Shown piece after piece: positions 55,177 to 64,000 of a stretch of DNA of 64,000 nucleotides. The notes beneath the pieces were generated by a model. That model was not told where the DNA came from and searched no databases. It was given only the letters and a program-made list of their open reading frames with translations. The stretch is from assembly GCA_019307945.1 (NCBI GenBank), contig JAFDIS010000007.1, positions 1 through 64,000 on the forward strand, read 5' to 3'. A program made the position numbers and the translations under genes. The number at the start of each line of letters is the position of its first letter. Positions within the stretch are counted from its first letter, which is position 1. This DNA comes from Deltaproteobacteria bacterium (GTDB lineage: Bacteria; Desulfobacterota; DSM-4660; Desulfatiglandales; Desulfatiglandaceae).

Positions 55177-57393
55177 ATGTCAAAACTTGTTGCATTTGCC
55201 GCCATTCAGGGTGCGTACAACATCGTTTCGAAGGCGGAAGGGAAATACAAGCGAGCCCTTGAAACATACGGCGGCAGCCAGAAACTGGAGTTTCCCAACA
55301 CGGCCTACTATCTGCCGATCATCTATTCTCTGACGGGAATGGAGGTCACGGATCTGGACTCGGCACGAAGGCCTTTGGAGTTCGCGCGAAAACTCCTGCC
55401 CCCCCATGTCAAGAAGGACTGTCACCTTCCCTATCTGGGGCCCCTACTGGATGCAGGAATGGCAGCGCTTTTCGCCGAGGAGATCGTAGAAGCGATCCGT
55501 TACGTGGAGGATCCCGACTTCTACCAGCCGGAAGTGGAAGACCCGGATGTTGAAAACGGAAAGATCTGGCTGGGTGCGGCCGATGACGCCATCATGCGGA
55601 AAAGAGGCGTAGAATTCGTCGACGGCACCGCACCGGGCTTTGCCGCGATCGTGGGCGCGGCACCCGATTCGGCCACGGCCAAAAAGATCGCCGAGGAATA
55701 TCAGCAGAAGACCATCTACGTCTTCATGGCGGCCAACCAGAACGGGACGACTTTTACGGAACAGCTTATTGAAGAAGACGTCCAGATCGGCTGGAACACC
55801 AGGCTGGTCCCCTTCGGCCCCGATATCTCCGCCGCGGTCTTCGCCCTGGGGTTCGCCAACCGGGCGGGCATGGCTTTCGGCGGGATAGCACCGGGTGACT
55901 ACAAGCGGCAGTTGAAATATCAGAAGGACCGCATCTTCGCTTTTGTCAACGCCCTGGGTGATGTGAACGCCGAGTGGGCCGCGAACGCTGCGGGTTGCAT
56001 CAATTGGGGGTTCCCCACGATCGCGGATACGGACATCCCCGAAGTCCTTCCCACGGGTGTTTGCACTTACGAGCACGTGGTGGCCAACGTGGGCCATGAC
56101 GAAATGCCCTCCAGATCCATCGAGATCAGGGGTTTGAAGGTCACCATCACCGAGATCGACATTCCTCTGGCCTACGGTCCGGCCTTCGAGGGAGAGCGCG
56201 TCCGCAAGGACGACCTCTATCTTGAAATGGGCGGCGGCAAGACCCAGTGCACCGAGCTCGTTAAAATGGCCGACATGAACGAGATCGAAGACGGCAAGGT
56301 CATCGTGGACGGGCCCGACGTGACGGAAAAGAAGAAGGGCGACCGCCTGCCCCTGGGTATCTTCGTACAGGTGGCAGGGCGCGAGATGCAGGAAGACTTC
56401 GAGCCGATCCTGGAACGGCAGATTCATCACCTGATCAACTATGCCCAGGGCATTATGCATATCGGACAGCGGGACATCTCCTGGATCCGGGTGAGTGAAA
56501 AGGCCATCGAGAAAGGCTTTACGCTCAAGGACATCGGAACGATTCTTCACGCAAAGTTCCACCAGGATTTCGGCAACATCCTGGATAAGGTCCAGGTCAC
56601 CCTGTACACGAAAGACGACGCCGTGGACGAACTGACCAAGACGGCCCGCGCCGAGTACAAGCACAGGGACGAGCGCGTGGAGCAAATGACGGACGAGGGT
56701 GTGGACCTCTTCTATTCCTGCACCCTGTGCCAGTCCTTCGCCCCCAACCATGTTTGCGTGGTGAGCCCGGAACGTACGGGCCTTTGTGGTGCGTACAACT
56801 GGATGGACTGCAAGGCCTCCTACCAGATCAATCCTACGGGACCCAACCAGCCGGTGGAAAAGGGCGAATGCCTGGACCCGAAATACGGCCAGTGGAAGGG
56901 CGTCAACGACTTCGTGTTCAAGGCGTCCCGTCAGGCCGTGGAAAAGGTCAATTTCTACAGCATGCTCGTCTCACCCATGACCACCTGCGGTTGCTGTGAA
57001 TGCATCGCGGCCATGCTGCCCACCTGTAACGGCATCATGACGGTGCATCGAGATTACACCGGCGAGACGCCCTCGGGCATGAAGTTCACGACCCTTGCAG
57101 GTGTCATGGGCGGCGGTCAGCAGTCGGAAGGCTTCGTGGGCCACTCCAAGTTCAACATCACCCAGCGGAAGTTTCTGGTGGGCGACGGCGGCCTCCTTCG
57201 TATGGTCTGGATGCCCAAGTCCCTGAAGGAAGAGCTGCGGGAACGGCTCATCAAGCGGGGTGAGGAACTGGGGGTCCCGGATCTCATTGACCGGATCGCA
57301 GACGAGACCGTGGGGACCACGGAGGAAGAGATCCTGCCTTTCCTCCAGGAAAAGGACCATCCGGCCCTGAAGATGGAACCCCTCGTTGGGTAG
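55177..57393 (+). CDS. acsB: Acetyl-CoA synthase (ACS alpha/CdhC) catalytic subunit
   Basis: The 738-residue protein has the bacterial three-domain ACS length. The A-cluster ligands are Cys515, Cys518, Cys527 and Cys537 for the [4Fe-4S] cubane (YSCTLCQSFAPNHVC, TGLCG). Cys604-Gly-Cys606 (MTTCGCCECI) binds the distal nickel. It condenses CO, a methyl group and CoA to acetyl-CoA. The N-terminal CODH-docking domain is complete. A GGAAGGGAGGAAAG site precedes the ATG, 48 bases after cooS. Confidence 0.97.
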   Translation: MSKLVAFAAIQGAYNIVSKAEGKYKRALETYGGSQKLEFPNTAYYLPIIYSLTGMEVTDLDSARRPLEFARKLLPPHVKKDCHLPYLGPLLDAGMAALFAEEIVEAIRYVEDPDFYQPEVEDPDVENGKIWLGAADDAIMRKRGVEFVDGTAPGFAAIVGAAPDSATAKKIAEEYQQKTIYVFMAANQNGTTFTEQLIEEDVQIGWNTRLVPFGPDISAAVFALGFANRAGMAFGGIAPGDYKRQLKYQKDRIFAFVNALGDVNAEWAANAAGCINWGFPTIADTDIPEVLPTGVCTYEHVVANVGHDEMPSRSIEIRGLKVTITEIDIPLAYGPAFEGERVRKDDLYLEMGGGKTQCTELVKMADMNEIEDGKVIVDGPDVTEKKKGDRLPLGIFVQVAGREMQEDFEPILERQIHHLINYAQGIMHIGQRDISWIRVSEKAIEKGFTLKDIGTILHAKFHQDFGNILDKVQVTLYTKDDAVDELTKTARAEYKHRDERVEQMTDEGVDLFYSCTLCQSFAPNHVCVVSPERTGLCGAYNWMDCKASYQINPTGPNQPVEKGECLDPKYGQWKGVNDFVFKASRQAVEKVNFYSMLVSPMTTCGCCECIAAMLPTCNGIMTVHRDYTGETPSGMKFTTLAGVMGGGQQSEGFVGHSKFNITQRKFLVGDGGLLRMVWMPKSLKEELRERLIKRGEELGVPDLIDRIADETVGTTEEEILPFLQEKDHPALKMEPLVG

Positions 57394-57476
57394 TACCCCC
57401 TTCGGAAAGGGATCTCCGGGCGGGAGCTCCCCGCTTCCGCCCGGTTCGTCAACAGGATATTCGAGAGGAGTAGATT

Positions 57477-58820
57477 ATGGGATTAACCGGCATACAAATT
57501 TTCAAATTGTTACCCAAGACCAATTGCGGTGAATGCGGTGTCCCCACGTGTCTGGCCTTTGCCATGAACCTGGCATCGGGTAAGGCCGAACTGGACGCCT
57601 GCCCTTACGTTTCCGATGAGGCGAGAGAACAACTCGCCGAGGCTTCCGCACCCCCGATTCGGCCGGTGGCCATTGGGGTCGGCACCAGGGCCTTGAAGGT
57701 GGGCGGTGAAACGGTCATGTTCCGGCACGAGAAGACGTTTTACAATCCTACGGGCCTGGCCGCTCTGGTGAGCTCGGATCTGGACGGGGACACCCTGGAT
57801 CAAAAACTCAAGGAGTGGAACGCCCTCCAGTATGAGCGCGTGGGGTTGAACCTCCGGCCGGAACTGGTGGCCCTGAAGGATGCGGGGGCCGGAGCCGAGG
57901 CATTTGCGGGGGCCGCCGAGAAGATCGCAAAGGAAAGCGAATTCGGGCTGATCCTTATGACGGAAGACGTCTCGGTCATGAAGGCCGGTGCGGAGGCCTG
58001 TGCCTTCAAGAAGCCCCTGCTTTACGCGGCCACCGCGGAAAATGCGGACGACATGGGAGCCTTGGCCAAAGAAATGGGCCTTGCGCTGGCCGTCAAGGCG
58101 GAAAACATAGAGGGGCTCATCGCCTTGACCGACAAGCTGACCGATATGGGTCTCAAGGAGCTGGTCCTGGATTCCGGCGCACGGGAAATCAAGCAACTTT
58201 TTGAGGACCAGGTGGTGATCCGCCGGGCACCCCTCAAGGCGGGGAACCGTTCGTTGGGCTTTCCCACCATCACCTTCCCGTGCGAAATGGCCGACAATCT
58301 GGACGCGGAGACCCTCATCACCACAATGCTGATAGCCAAGTATGCGGGCATCGTGGTGTTGTCCGATTTTCAGGGGGAGAGTCTCTTCCCGTTGCTGCTG
58401 GAAAGATTGAACATATACACCGACCCCCAGCGGCCCATGACCGTGACGGAGGGCATATACGAGATCGGCGGTCCGGACGAGAATTCGCCGGTGCTCATCA
58501 CGACCAACTTCTCCCTGACATACTTCATCGTGAGCGGCGAGATCGAGGGGAGCCGCGTGCCGAGCTGGCTCTTGATCATGGATACGGAAGGTCTTTCGGT
58601 CATGACCGCATGGGCGGCGGGAAAGTTTTCCGGAGACCTGGTGGGAGCGTTCGTGAAGAAATGCGGCATCGCCGATAAAATCTCCCACAAGAAGGTGATT
58701 ATCCCGGGATACGCCGCCGCCATCAGCGGCGAGATGGAAGAGGAGCTGCCTGATTGGGAAATCGTCATCGGGCCCAGGGATGCGTCCTTGATCCCCAAGT
58801 TTTTGAAGGACATGGCGTAG
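57477..58820 (+). CDS. acsC: Corrinoid Fe-S protein large (gamma) subunit
   Basis: The 447-residue protein has an N-terminal [4Fe-4S] domain with Cys17, Cys20, Cys25 and Cys42 (KTNCGECGVPTCLAF, DACPYV). A TIM barrel and a C-terminal corrinoid-binding domain (GAFVKKCGIADKISHKKVIIPGYAAAISGEMEEEL) follow. It carries methyl-cobalamin between AcsE and ACS and is the substrate of RACo. GAGAGGAG precedes the ATG. Confidence 0.95.
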   Translation: MGLTGIQIFKLLPKTNCGECGVPTCLAFAMNLASGKAELDACPYVSDEAREQLAEASAPPIRPVAIGVGTRALKVGGETVMFRHEKTFYNPTGLAALVSSDLDGDTLDQKLKEWNALQYERVGLNLRPELVALKDAGAGAEAFAGAAEKIAKESEFGLILMTEDVSVMKAGAEACAFKKPLLYAATAENADDMGALAKEMGLALAVKAENIEGLIALTDKLTDMGLKELVLDSGAREIKQLFEDQVVIRRAPLKAGNRSLGFPTITFPCEMADNLDAETLITTMLIAKYAGIVVLSDFQGESLFPLLLERLNIYTDPQRPMTVTEGIYEIGGPDENSPVLITTNFSLTYFIVSGEIEGSRVPSWLLIMDTEGLSVMTAWAAGKFSGDLVGAFVKKCGIADKISHKKVIIPGYAAAISGEMEEELPDWEIVIGPRDASLIPKFLKDMA

Positions 58821-58865
58821 CCGCTCTTTCCTAACCCAATAACCAAAAGAACAGGGAGTGTGCCC

Positions 58866-59768
58866 ATGCTTTTGATCGGAGAGAACTTGAACGTCATCAA
58901 CCGTGTGATCGGCAAGGCTTTCAAAGAAAAGGATCCCGGCCCCATCGTAGAGGAGGCCAAGCGGCAAAAGGAACTGGGGATGGACTGGATCGATATCAAC
59001 CTGGGCCCTGCCCGCAAGGGCGGCCCCGAACTCATGGAGTTCGTGGTAAAGAGCATCCAGGATGAGATCGGCGACACGCCCCCCCTGTGCCTGGACACGT
59101 CCAATATTGAGGCCATGGAAGCGGGCCTGGCCGCCCACAAGGGCACGGCCATCATCAATTCCATCATGTGCCGGCCGGAACGCTACGAGAAGATGATCCC
59201 CCTGGCGGTGAAGTATGAAGCGAATATCATCGCCTTGATGTGGGGCCCCGAAGGCCTTCCCCGGGATGAAAACGAGAGAGCCGCTCTGGCGGTGGAACTG
59301 CTCTATGCCTGTAACGAGGCCGGCGTTCCGAACGAGCGGATCTTCGTGGACGGCATCGTGACACCGGTCAATATCCAACAGCCCCAGCTCATGAGCCTCA
59401 TGGCATTCCAGGAGATGTTACAGGACATCGCACCGGGGGCAAAGTCCACCTGCGGACTCTCCAACGTGTCCAACGGACCCCCGGACGAACTCCGGCCGAT
59501 CCTGAACCAGACCTACATGATCATGCTTGAACGCAAGGGGATGTACTCGGTTATCGCCGACGCCTATGATAAGGAGCTGGTGGCCCTGGCCCGGGGCGAA
59601 CGGCAGGACATCAAGGACCTGGTCTACAAGGTGATGGACGGGGAAAGCGTCGACGCGGACTCTCTTCCGGACAAGCCCCACGGCCGCTGGAAACTGGCCG
59701 ACTACGTCAAGAGTGCCCGCGTGATTATGGGGCATACGCTCTTTTCCGATTCCTGGCTGGAGGTGTAG
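58866..59768 (+). CDS. acsE: Methyltetrahydrofolate:corrinoid Fe-S protein methyltransferase AcsE
   Basis: The 300-residue pterin-binding TIM-barrel enzyme shows IGENLNVINRVIGKAF, WIDINLGPARKGG, PLCLDTSNIEAMEAGL and STCGLSNVSNGPP. It moves the methyl group from CH3-H4folate to Co(I) of AcsC/CdhD. ATG 58866 has GGGAG 7 bases upstream; a GTG two codons earlier is possible. It is the last gene of the acs series; genes for the folate (methyl) branch are not in the window. Confidence 0.94.
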   Translation: MLLIGENLNVINRVIGKAFKEKDPGPIVEEAKRQKELGMDWIDINLGPARKGGPELMEFVVKSIQDEIGDTPPLCLDTSNIEAMEAGLAAHKGTAIINSIMCRPERYEKMIPLAVKYEANIIALMWGPEGLPRDENERAALAVELLYACNEAGVPNERIFVDGIVTPVNIQQPQLMSLMAFQEMLQDIAPGAKSTCGLSNVSNGPPDELRPILNQTYMIMLERKGMYSVIADAYDKELVALARGERQDIKDLVYKVMDGESVDADSLPDKPHGRWKLADYVKSARVIMGHTLFSDSWLEV

Positions 59769-59799
59769 GCCGGGAAACAGTCTCAACCGGCGGAACGGG

Positions 59800-59850
59800 G
59801 GAGGACCTCTTCCAAAGGCGGCGTGATGCCGTGCGGAGGAGAGGTCCTCC
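59800..59850 (+). terminator. Long hairpin after acsE
   Basis: Perfect 11-base arms GGAGGACCTCT and AGAGGTCCTCC enclose a 29-base loop that can itself fold (CGGC-GTGAT-GCCG). It starts 31 bases after the acsE stop and probably ends or stabilises the acs transcript; only a weak T tract follows. Confidence 0.55.
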
Positions 59851-60015
59851 TGTGTTTGAAGGCCGCCCGCCCCGGGAATCATGGGGGGCCATGCCATCGC
59901 ATGTGGGCTTTCGGGTCTTTAATGCATTCAATCGGGTCTTCGCCCGGGCAACGGGCGGAGCGGTGGGGGCGGCAGGTGAGGAGGGCCGCCCGGGAAAGGT
60001 CAAGGACGATCCAAG

Positions 60016-60855
60016 GTGGAGTGTGGCAGGCACGGCGATCCGACTCCGGGAGACCTGGAGCGGGCGCAACAGGATAAGATGATCAGGTCGAATCTCTCCC
60101 GAATATCCCGAAAGATCCTGGTGATGAGCGGAAAGGGCGGGGTCGGCAAGAGTTCGGTGGCAGCATACCTCGCCCTGTTGTTGAGCAGGCGGGGAAAACG
60201 CGTGGGTTTGCTGGACGTGGACCTCCACGGGCCCAGCATACCGCGGCTCCTGGGCCTCGCAGGAGGCCTCGAAATGCCTGAGAAAGGGGTGGTCCGGCCG
60301 CACCGATTTTCGGAAAGCCTCGTGGTGGTGTCCCTTGAGATGGTCCTGGGGGATAAGGATGTGGCGGTGATCTGGCGAGGGCCGTTAAAGATCAGCGCCA
60401 TCCGCCAGTTCATCTCCGATATCGAGTGGGGAGATCTGGATTTCCTCATCGTGGATTCACCCCCCGGCACAGGCGACGAACCCCTCACCGTGGCCCAGAA
60501 CATCCCGGATGCCGAAGCCCTGGTGGTCACCACGCCCCAGGAGATCAGTCTTGCGGATGTACGCAAATCGATCGATTTCTGTCGGCAGGTGGGCATGAAG
60601 ATGCTTGGTGTGGTGGAGAACATGAGCGGCCTGGTTTGTCCCCATTGTGGAGAGACCGTCTCGCTTTTTGGAAAAGGCGGCGGGGGCCGCATGGCGTCCA
60701 GGATGGACCTGCCGTTCCTGGGAGAAATTCCCATGGAGCCCGCCATGGTAAGACTGGGTGACGAGGGGCGCCTGGAGTCGCTCCTGGAACAAGAGGACCT
60801 GGAGGTGAACCGGGCCTTTGATCGGGTGCTGGACGGTATCCTGCAAGCGGGCTGA
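60016..60855 (+). CDS. Mrp/NBP35-family Fe-S cluster carrier ATPase
   Basis: The 279-residue P-loop ATPase shows ILVMSGKGGVGKSSVAAYL, DVDLHGPSIPRLLGL, IVDSPPGTGDEPLTV and the cluster-binding CxxC in LVCPHCGETVSLFGKGGG. It likely assembles or delivers [4Fe-4S] clusters, useful to the Fe-S-rich CODH/ACS proteins encoded upstream. The start is GTG 60016 with a weak site; ATG 60079 is the next choice but would remove little of known importance. Confidence 0.88.
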   Translation: MECGRHGDPTPGDLERAQQDKMIRSNLSRISRKILVMSGKGGVGKSSVAAYLALLLSRRGKRVGLLDVDLHGPSIPRLLGLAGGLEMPEKGVVRPHRFSESLVVVSLEMVLGDKDVAVIWRGPLKISAIRQFISDIEWGDLDFLIVDSPPGTGDEPLTVAQNIPDAEALVVTTPQEISLADVRKSIDFCRQVGMKMLGVVENMSGLVCPHCGETVSLFGKGGGGRMASRMDLPFLGEIPMEPAMVRLGDEGRLESLLEQEDLEVNRAFDRVLDGILQAG

Positions 60856-60981
60856 ACGCTGAAAACCAGGCGGCAACGGGTCCCCGGGCGGCGGATTTCG
60901 TCTCCGTGATCTTTCCAGGAGAAGACGCACCGTCCGCGGCCGGGGGGAGAGCTGGGAGACAAGAGACAGATCGTCTTACCC

Positions 60982-61407
60982 GTGAGGGCGCAGCACCCGA
61001 AACCTCATGGCTTCCTTGTGATCCTGCTCATGGTCTTCCTTGATATCCACTATCTTTTGGAAAACCGGGACCAACTGGGGCCTTCCATCTATTTCGGCGT
61101 GTTCAAAGAGATCGTCTTCGCCTTCGGCGTCCTCCTGGTGCTTAGCCTCGCCATCATGGGGCGTTACGCGAGGAACCTGAGACGAACGTTGGGCATCCAG
61201 GTTCGGGCCATGGAGGAGATCAGCCGCGGGCAGTACGACGTCCAGGTGCCGGTATTGAGCAACGACGAGTTCGGCCTGATCGTGGAGCGCCTTCCCCCCG
61301 ACGTATTCCTCCTGGAACCCTTGGGCCCCGCCGAAATCCGCGGCAAGGCTCAGGCCGTCGAAATCTATCGCCTCCTGTCCCGGCGGGCCCCCGCCCAAGG
61401 CCCTTGA
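60982..61407 (+). pseudogene. Remnant of a membrane adenylate/guanylate cyclase with internal deletion
   Basis: The reading frame encodes two membrane helices (FLVILLMVFLDIHYLL and IVFAFGVLLVLSLAIM), then a HAMP-type region (IQVRAMEEISRGQYDVQVPVLSNDEFGLIVE). It then jumps to LPPDVFLLEPLGPAEIRGKAQAVEIYRLL, which is the extreme C-terminus of class III nucleotide cyclases. The catalytic domain of about 170 residues is missing without loss of frame. The protein cannot be a cyclase; I call it a deletion remnant, though a short membrane product could still be made. Confidence 0.65.
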
Positions 61408-61478
61408 CACCCCGCCCCGGCCCCGGGTAGTTTCTGACGAGTCGTTTCCACGTCTTCGGGCAGAGATGGGGTCGTGCC

Positions 61479-64000
61479 ATGGGAAAGTTCGCGGGCAAGT
61501 GGCTGAACATCTATCGTGACGAAAGCGGGTTGTTCTTCTGGTCGGTCCTGCTCCTCTTCCTGATCCGAAGTTCCGGGATCGTCTTCAACAATTTTGCGGA
61601 AACGGCATTCCTCAAGCGGTTCGGGGTGGAGTACCTGCCCATGGTCACCATGGCGAACTCGGTGACCACCTTCGTGATCATGGCGGTGCTCACCGGTGTG
61701 ATGGCGCGTCGGTCCGGCGCGCGCCTCCTGGCCGCGGTGCTCCTCTTTTGCGGCGCCTCCGTGGGAGGCCTGCGGCCGGTGGTTCCCTTGGGCTTCGGCC
61801 TTATCTACCCGTTGCTGTTCGTCATGAAAAGCCAGTACGAGGCCCTTCTGGCCCTCCTTTTCTGGAACCTTTGCAATGATCTTTTCAATACGAGGCAATC
61901 GAAACGGATCTTTCCCCTGATCACGGCAGGAGGAGTTCTGGGGGGGATCTTGGGCAGCTTCGGGACACCGGTCCTTGCGCGGCACATCTCCCTGGACAAC
62001 CTCATGTGGGTCTACCTGGGCACCACCTGGGCCGCGGCACTGGCGGTTACGGGCATGGGACGGAAATTCCCTTCGCTTCTTCTGTCCACGGGATCCCCGC
62101 GCAAGAAGGGGGCACGATTCGGGGTTGTAAGCGAATTTCGCAAGGTCATGCCCCTCATCCGCGAGTCGACCCTGGTGAAGATCCTGATGCTCCTGGTGCT
62201 TCTTCCCAACGTCATTATCCCCATATTCAACTACCAGTTCAATTTCGCAGTGGACGAGACATTCGCCAATGAAAGGACCATGATCGAGTTCTTCGGGTAC
62301 TTCCGTGGGGCGCTCAACGTGGTGAGCCTGACTATCCTTTTGTTCGTGGGACGCATTTACGGCCGATGGGGCATACCGGTGGCCCTGATGTTCCACCCGC
62401 TCAATTACGCCGTCGCCTTTCTGGGCCTGCTCTTTCGCTTCGACATCTTCGCGGCGATGTATGGAAGAATTTCCACGAACGTGATCCGCACAACCGTCAA
62501 CAACCCGGCACGGGCCGTACTCATGGGCCTGTTTCCGGCCGCACAGCGGGCCGTGGTGCGCCCGTTCCTCCGGGGGACCGTAGTGCGGGTGGGCACCTTG
62601 GGCGGGGCCGTCTTGGTCTTGCTGTCCGAGGGGTTGATTCACCCCCGCTTTCTTTCTCTGGCGGCCCTGGTGTTCGTGGGAGGATGGGTTGCCGCGGCGG
62701 TGGCCCTGAAGCGGACCTATTCGGGAATCCTCCTGGATCTGGTGGCCAGGAATCAGTTGGATCTCAAATCCCTGGAAAAGGACGTGATCGGGGATATGTT
62801 CCGCGACGCGAAAGTGCGGCAGAGATTAATACGGGACCTGGAAGAGGCCACGGGCCGGACCTGCATCTGGTATGCGGAACTGCTGGCGGGTCTGGGCATC
62901 CGGGAGGCGGATCATGCCATTCTGTCGGTGCTGGAAAAAAAGGATGAGGACACACAGGCCCGGCTCCTGTCGCTGATTTCTCCCCGGGCCGCAAGCGACG
63001 TGGTGGCGGTGTTGCTGGGAATGGTGGAAGAGGCGGGGCCCTCCGTGATGCTTGCCATGGCCATGGCTGCCGCCCGATTCCCGCCGGACGTGGCGGCACC
63101 CCTCCAGGCCGCTTTGTATGAAAAAGGGCCCAACCCGGAGGTCAAGGCCTATGCCATGGCAGGGCTCTACGGACAGGATCCAGATCGCTACAGACCGGTG
63201 GTGGAGCAGTGGCTGAACGCCTCGGACGGGGCCACCCGGAAAGCGGGGATCATCGCGGCCGGGCTGACTCGGGACCAGACCTTCATCCCGAAGCTGATGG
63301 CCCTTGCGGAGAAAGAAGACAACTCTCCTCTGCTGCCGTTCATTCTGAAAGCACTCCAGGAGCAGGGGGCGCCGGACCTGGACCGGCTGGCCGTGCCCAA
63401 TCTGGATAGTCCGCTGGTGGCGGTGCGCCTCGCGGCCCTCGAATGTCTGTCCCTGGAAAACGACCAGGGGCTCCGCATCGCCATCCGCATGCTGGGCGAT
63501 CCCGCAGAACAGGTGCTGGCCCTGGCCAAAGAAAGAATCCAGGAAGCTCCCCATCAAAATCTCCAACTCCTCGTGGAATCCCTGGTGTTGCCGGGTCGGT
63601 CCATTCGCAAGGGGATTTTCGAATTGCTGGAATCCCTCGACGTGAAGGATCTGGATGTGTACCGTTTCGCCCGGTCCCAGCTCGAGCAGGGATACAGGCT
63701 CTTGGCCATGGCCCAGGGACTAAGGACCCTTCCGGCGAGCCGGGAACGCGAATTGCTCCGGGATCACCTGGAGCAGCAGCGGTTGGTCTGCCTGGAAAAT
63801 GTACTTCGAGTCTTGGCGGCTCAGGATGAGACGGGCCAGATGCGGACCCTGTGGCGCGGTCTCAACGCCCGGGATACTCGGCAGCGGGCCAACAGCCTGG
63901 AGGCCCTGGAGGCCTTGGTGGATTCTTCGCTGACGAAGATTCTGGTGCCCCATTTGGAAGATATGCCTGCGGCAAGACGATTGGCGGCGGGGCGCAAGTT
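61479..64000 (+). CDS. NTT/Npt-like membrane transporter with helical-repeat (HEAT-like) C-terminus, cut by the window edge
   Basis: From ATG 61479 the frame stays open to the window end (840 codons). Residues 1 to about 430 are polytopic, with about 11 hydrophobic segments, and resemble the ADP/ATP translocase-like (Npt1/Npt2) MFS branch (FNNFAETAFLKRFGVEYLPM, QSKRIFPLITAGGVLGGILGS). The rest is helical repeats of HEAT type (for example AYAMAGLYGQDPDRYRPVVEQWL). Relatives often add a cNMP-binding domain further on, beyond this window. The substrate is unknown. The start codon has only a weak ribosome site. Confidence 0.75.
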   Translation, partial: MGKFAGKWLNIYRDESGLFFWSVLLLFLIRSSGIVFNNFAETAFLKRFGVEYLPMVTMANSVTTFVIMAVLTGVMARRSGARLLAAVLLFCGASVGGLRPVVPLGFGLIYPLLFVMKSQYEALLALLFWNLCNDLFNTRQSKRIFPLITAGGVLGGILGSFGTPVLARHISLDNLMWVYLGTTWAAALAVTGMGRKFPSLLLSTGSPRKKGARFGVVSEFRKVMPLIRESTLVKILMLLVLLPNVIIPIFNYQFNFAVDETFANERTMIEFFGYFRGALNVVSLTILLFVGRIYGRWGIPVALMFHPLNYAVAFLGLLFRFDIFAAMYGRISTNVIRTTVNNPARAVLMGLFPAAQRAVVRPFLRGTVVRVGTLGGAVLVLLSEGLIHPRFLSLAALVFVGGWVAAAVALKRTYSGILLDLVARNQLDLKSLEKDVIGDMFRDAKVRQRLIRDLEEATGRTCIWYAELLAGLGIREADHAILSVLEKKDEDTQARLLSLISPRAASDVVAVLLGMVEEAGPSVMLAMAMAAARFPPDVAAPLQAALYEKGPNPEVKAYAMAGLYGQDPDRYRPVVEQWLNASDGATRKAGIIAAGLTRDQTFIPKLMALAEKEDNSPLLPFILKALQEQGAPDLDRLAVPNLDSPLVAVRLAALECLSLENDQGLRIAIRMLGDPAEQVLALAKERIQEAPHQNLQLLVESLVLPGRSIRKGIFELLESLDVKDLDVYRFARSQLEQGYRLLAMAQGLRTLPASRERELLRDHLEQQRLVCLENVLRVLAAQDETGQMRTLWRGLNARDTRQRANSLEALEALVDSSLTKILVPHLEDMPAARRLAAGRK

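Noticed and set aside
57510-59378. Very long open frame on the minus strand across acsC/acsE
   Set aside because: It is antisense to two clearly conserved CODH/ACS genes, has no family motifs and arises from high G+C codon usage.
61365-62642. Minus-strand open frame of over 400 codons opposite the transporter
   Set aside because: The plus strand encodes a coherent membrane protein; the antisense product is rich in His/Gln/Glu/Gly without any motif.

Overview
The window is G+C-rich, densely packed bacterial chromosome. The gene content fits an anaerobic Desulfobacterota-type bacterium (sulfate reducer or syntroph; Syntrophobacteria-like is my best guess). Evidence: a complete carbonyl-branch CODH/ACS operon (cooC, cdhD, cooS, acsB, acsC, acsE), nickel accessory genes (cooT, hypE), a RACo-type corrinoid-protein activator, a NuoE/F/G-like flavin/Fe-S module, and menaquinone synthesis by the futalosine route. 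The genus is inferred from gene content only. There are no rRNA genes, no tRNA genes I could recognise, no insertion sequences and no CRISPR array.

Layout. 1-616: decayed radical SAM gene. 0.7-9.5 kb: M16C peptidase, then RACo, a cNMP-binding protein and three NuoE/F/G-like subunits. 9.6-13.6 kb: CbpM-like protein, Dus, an IspH-UbiA fusion and a glycosyltransferase. 13.5-18 kb: cooT with a DUF3842 gene, plsY, parB-parA with a perfect parS, and hypE. 18-20.6 kb: an AT-rich 767-bp gap (oriC candidate), a DnaA paralogue and two small genes. 20.7-29.9 kb: a phosphate regulon (phoB-phoR, a small unknown gene, pstSCAB-phoU, a porin) with 11-bp-period Pho-box-like arrays before phoB, pstS and the porin. 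30-33.4 kb: an ABC importer operon ending in birA. 33.5-41.5 kb: futalosine pathway (mqnE, mqnC, a mqnX-like deaminase, mqnL, mqnP on +; tetR, mqnB, mqnD on -). 41.5-50.1 kb: gpsA, gyrA, gyrB, dnaN and a second dnaA, all on -. 50.2-59.8 kb: CODH/ACS operon. 60-64 kb: Mrp ATPase, a cyclase remnant with an internal deletion, and an NTT-like transporter with a helical-repeat tail cut by the window edge.

How it fits together. CODH (CooS) and ACS (AcsB) make or cleave acetyl-CoA. AcsE and the corrinoid Fe-S protein (AcsC/CdhD) carry the methyl group. CooC and CooT are nickel-insertion factors, and RACo at 3.7 kb re-reduces inactive Co(II) corrinoid. The NuoE/F/G-like module beside RACo has no catalytic hydrogenase or dehydrogenase partner in the window and may be a flavin-based electron-bifurcating NAD module (inference). 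Menaquinone links this metabolism to membrane electron transport.

The main points for a second look are: two divergent full-length DnaA proteins 28 kb apart in different contexts; the Ala/Lys/Glu repeat tail on CdhD; a promoter followed directly by a terminator-like hairpin before cdhD; overlapping divergent promoters with a perfect dyad before mqnE; the Pho-box arrays; and the IspH-UbiA fusion with altered prenyltransferase motifs.
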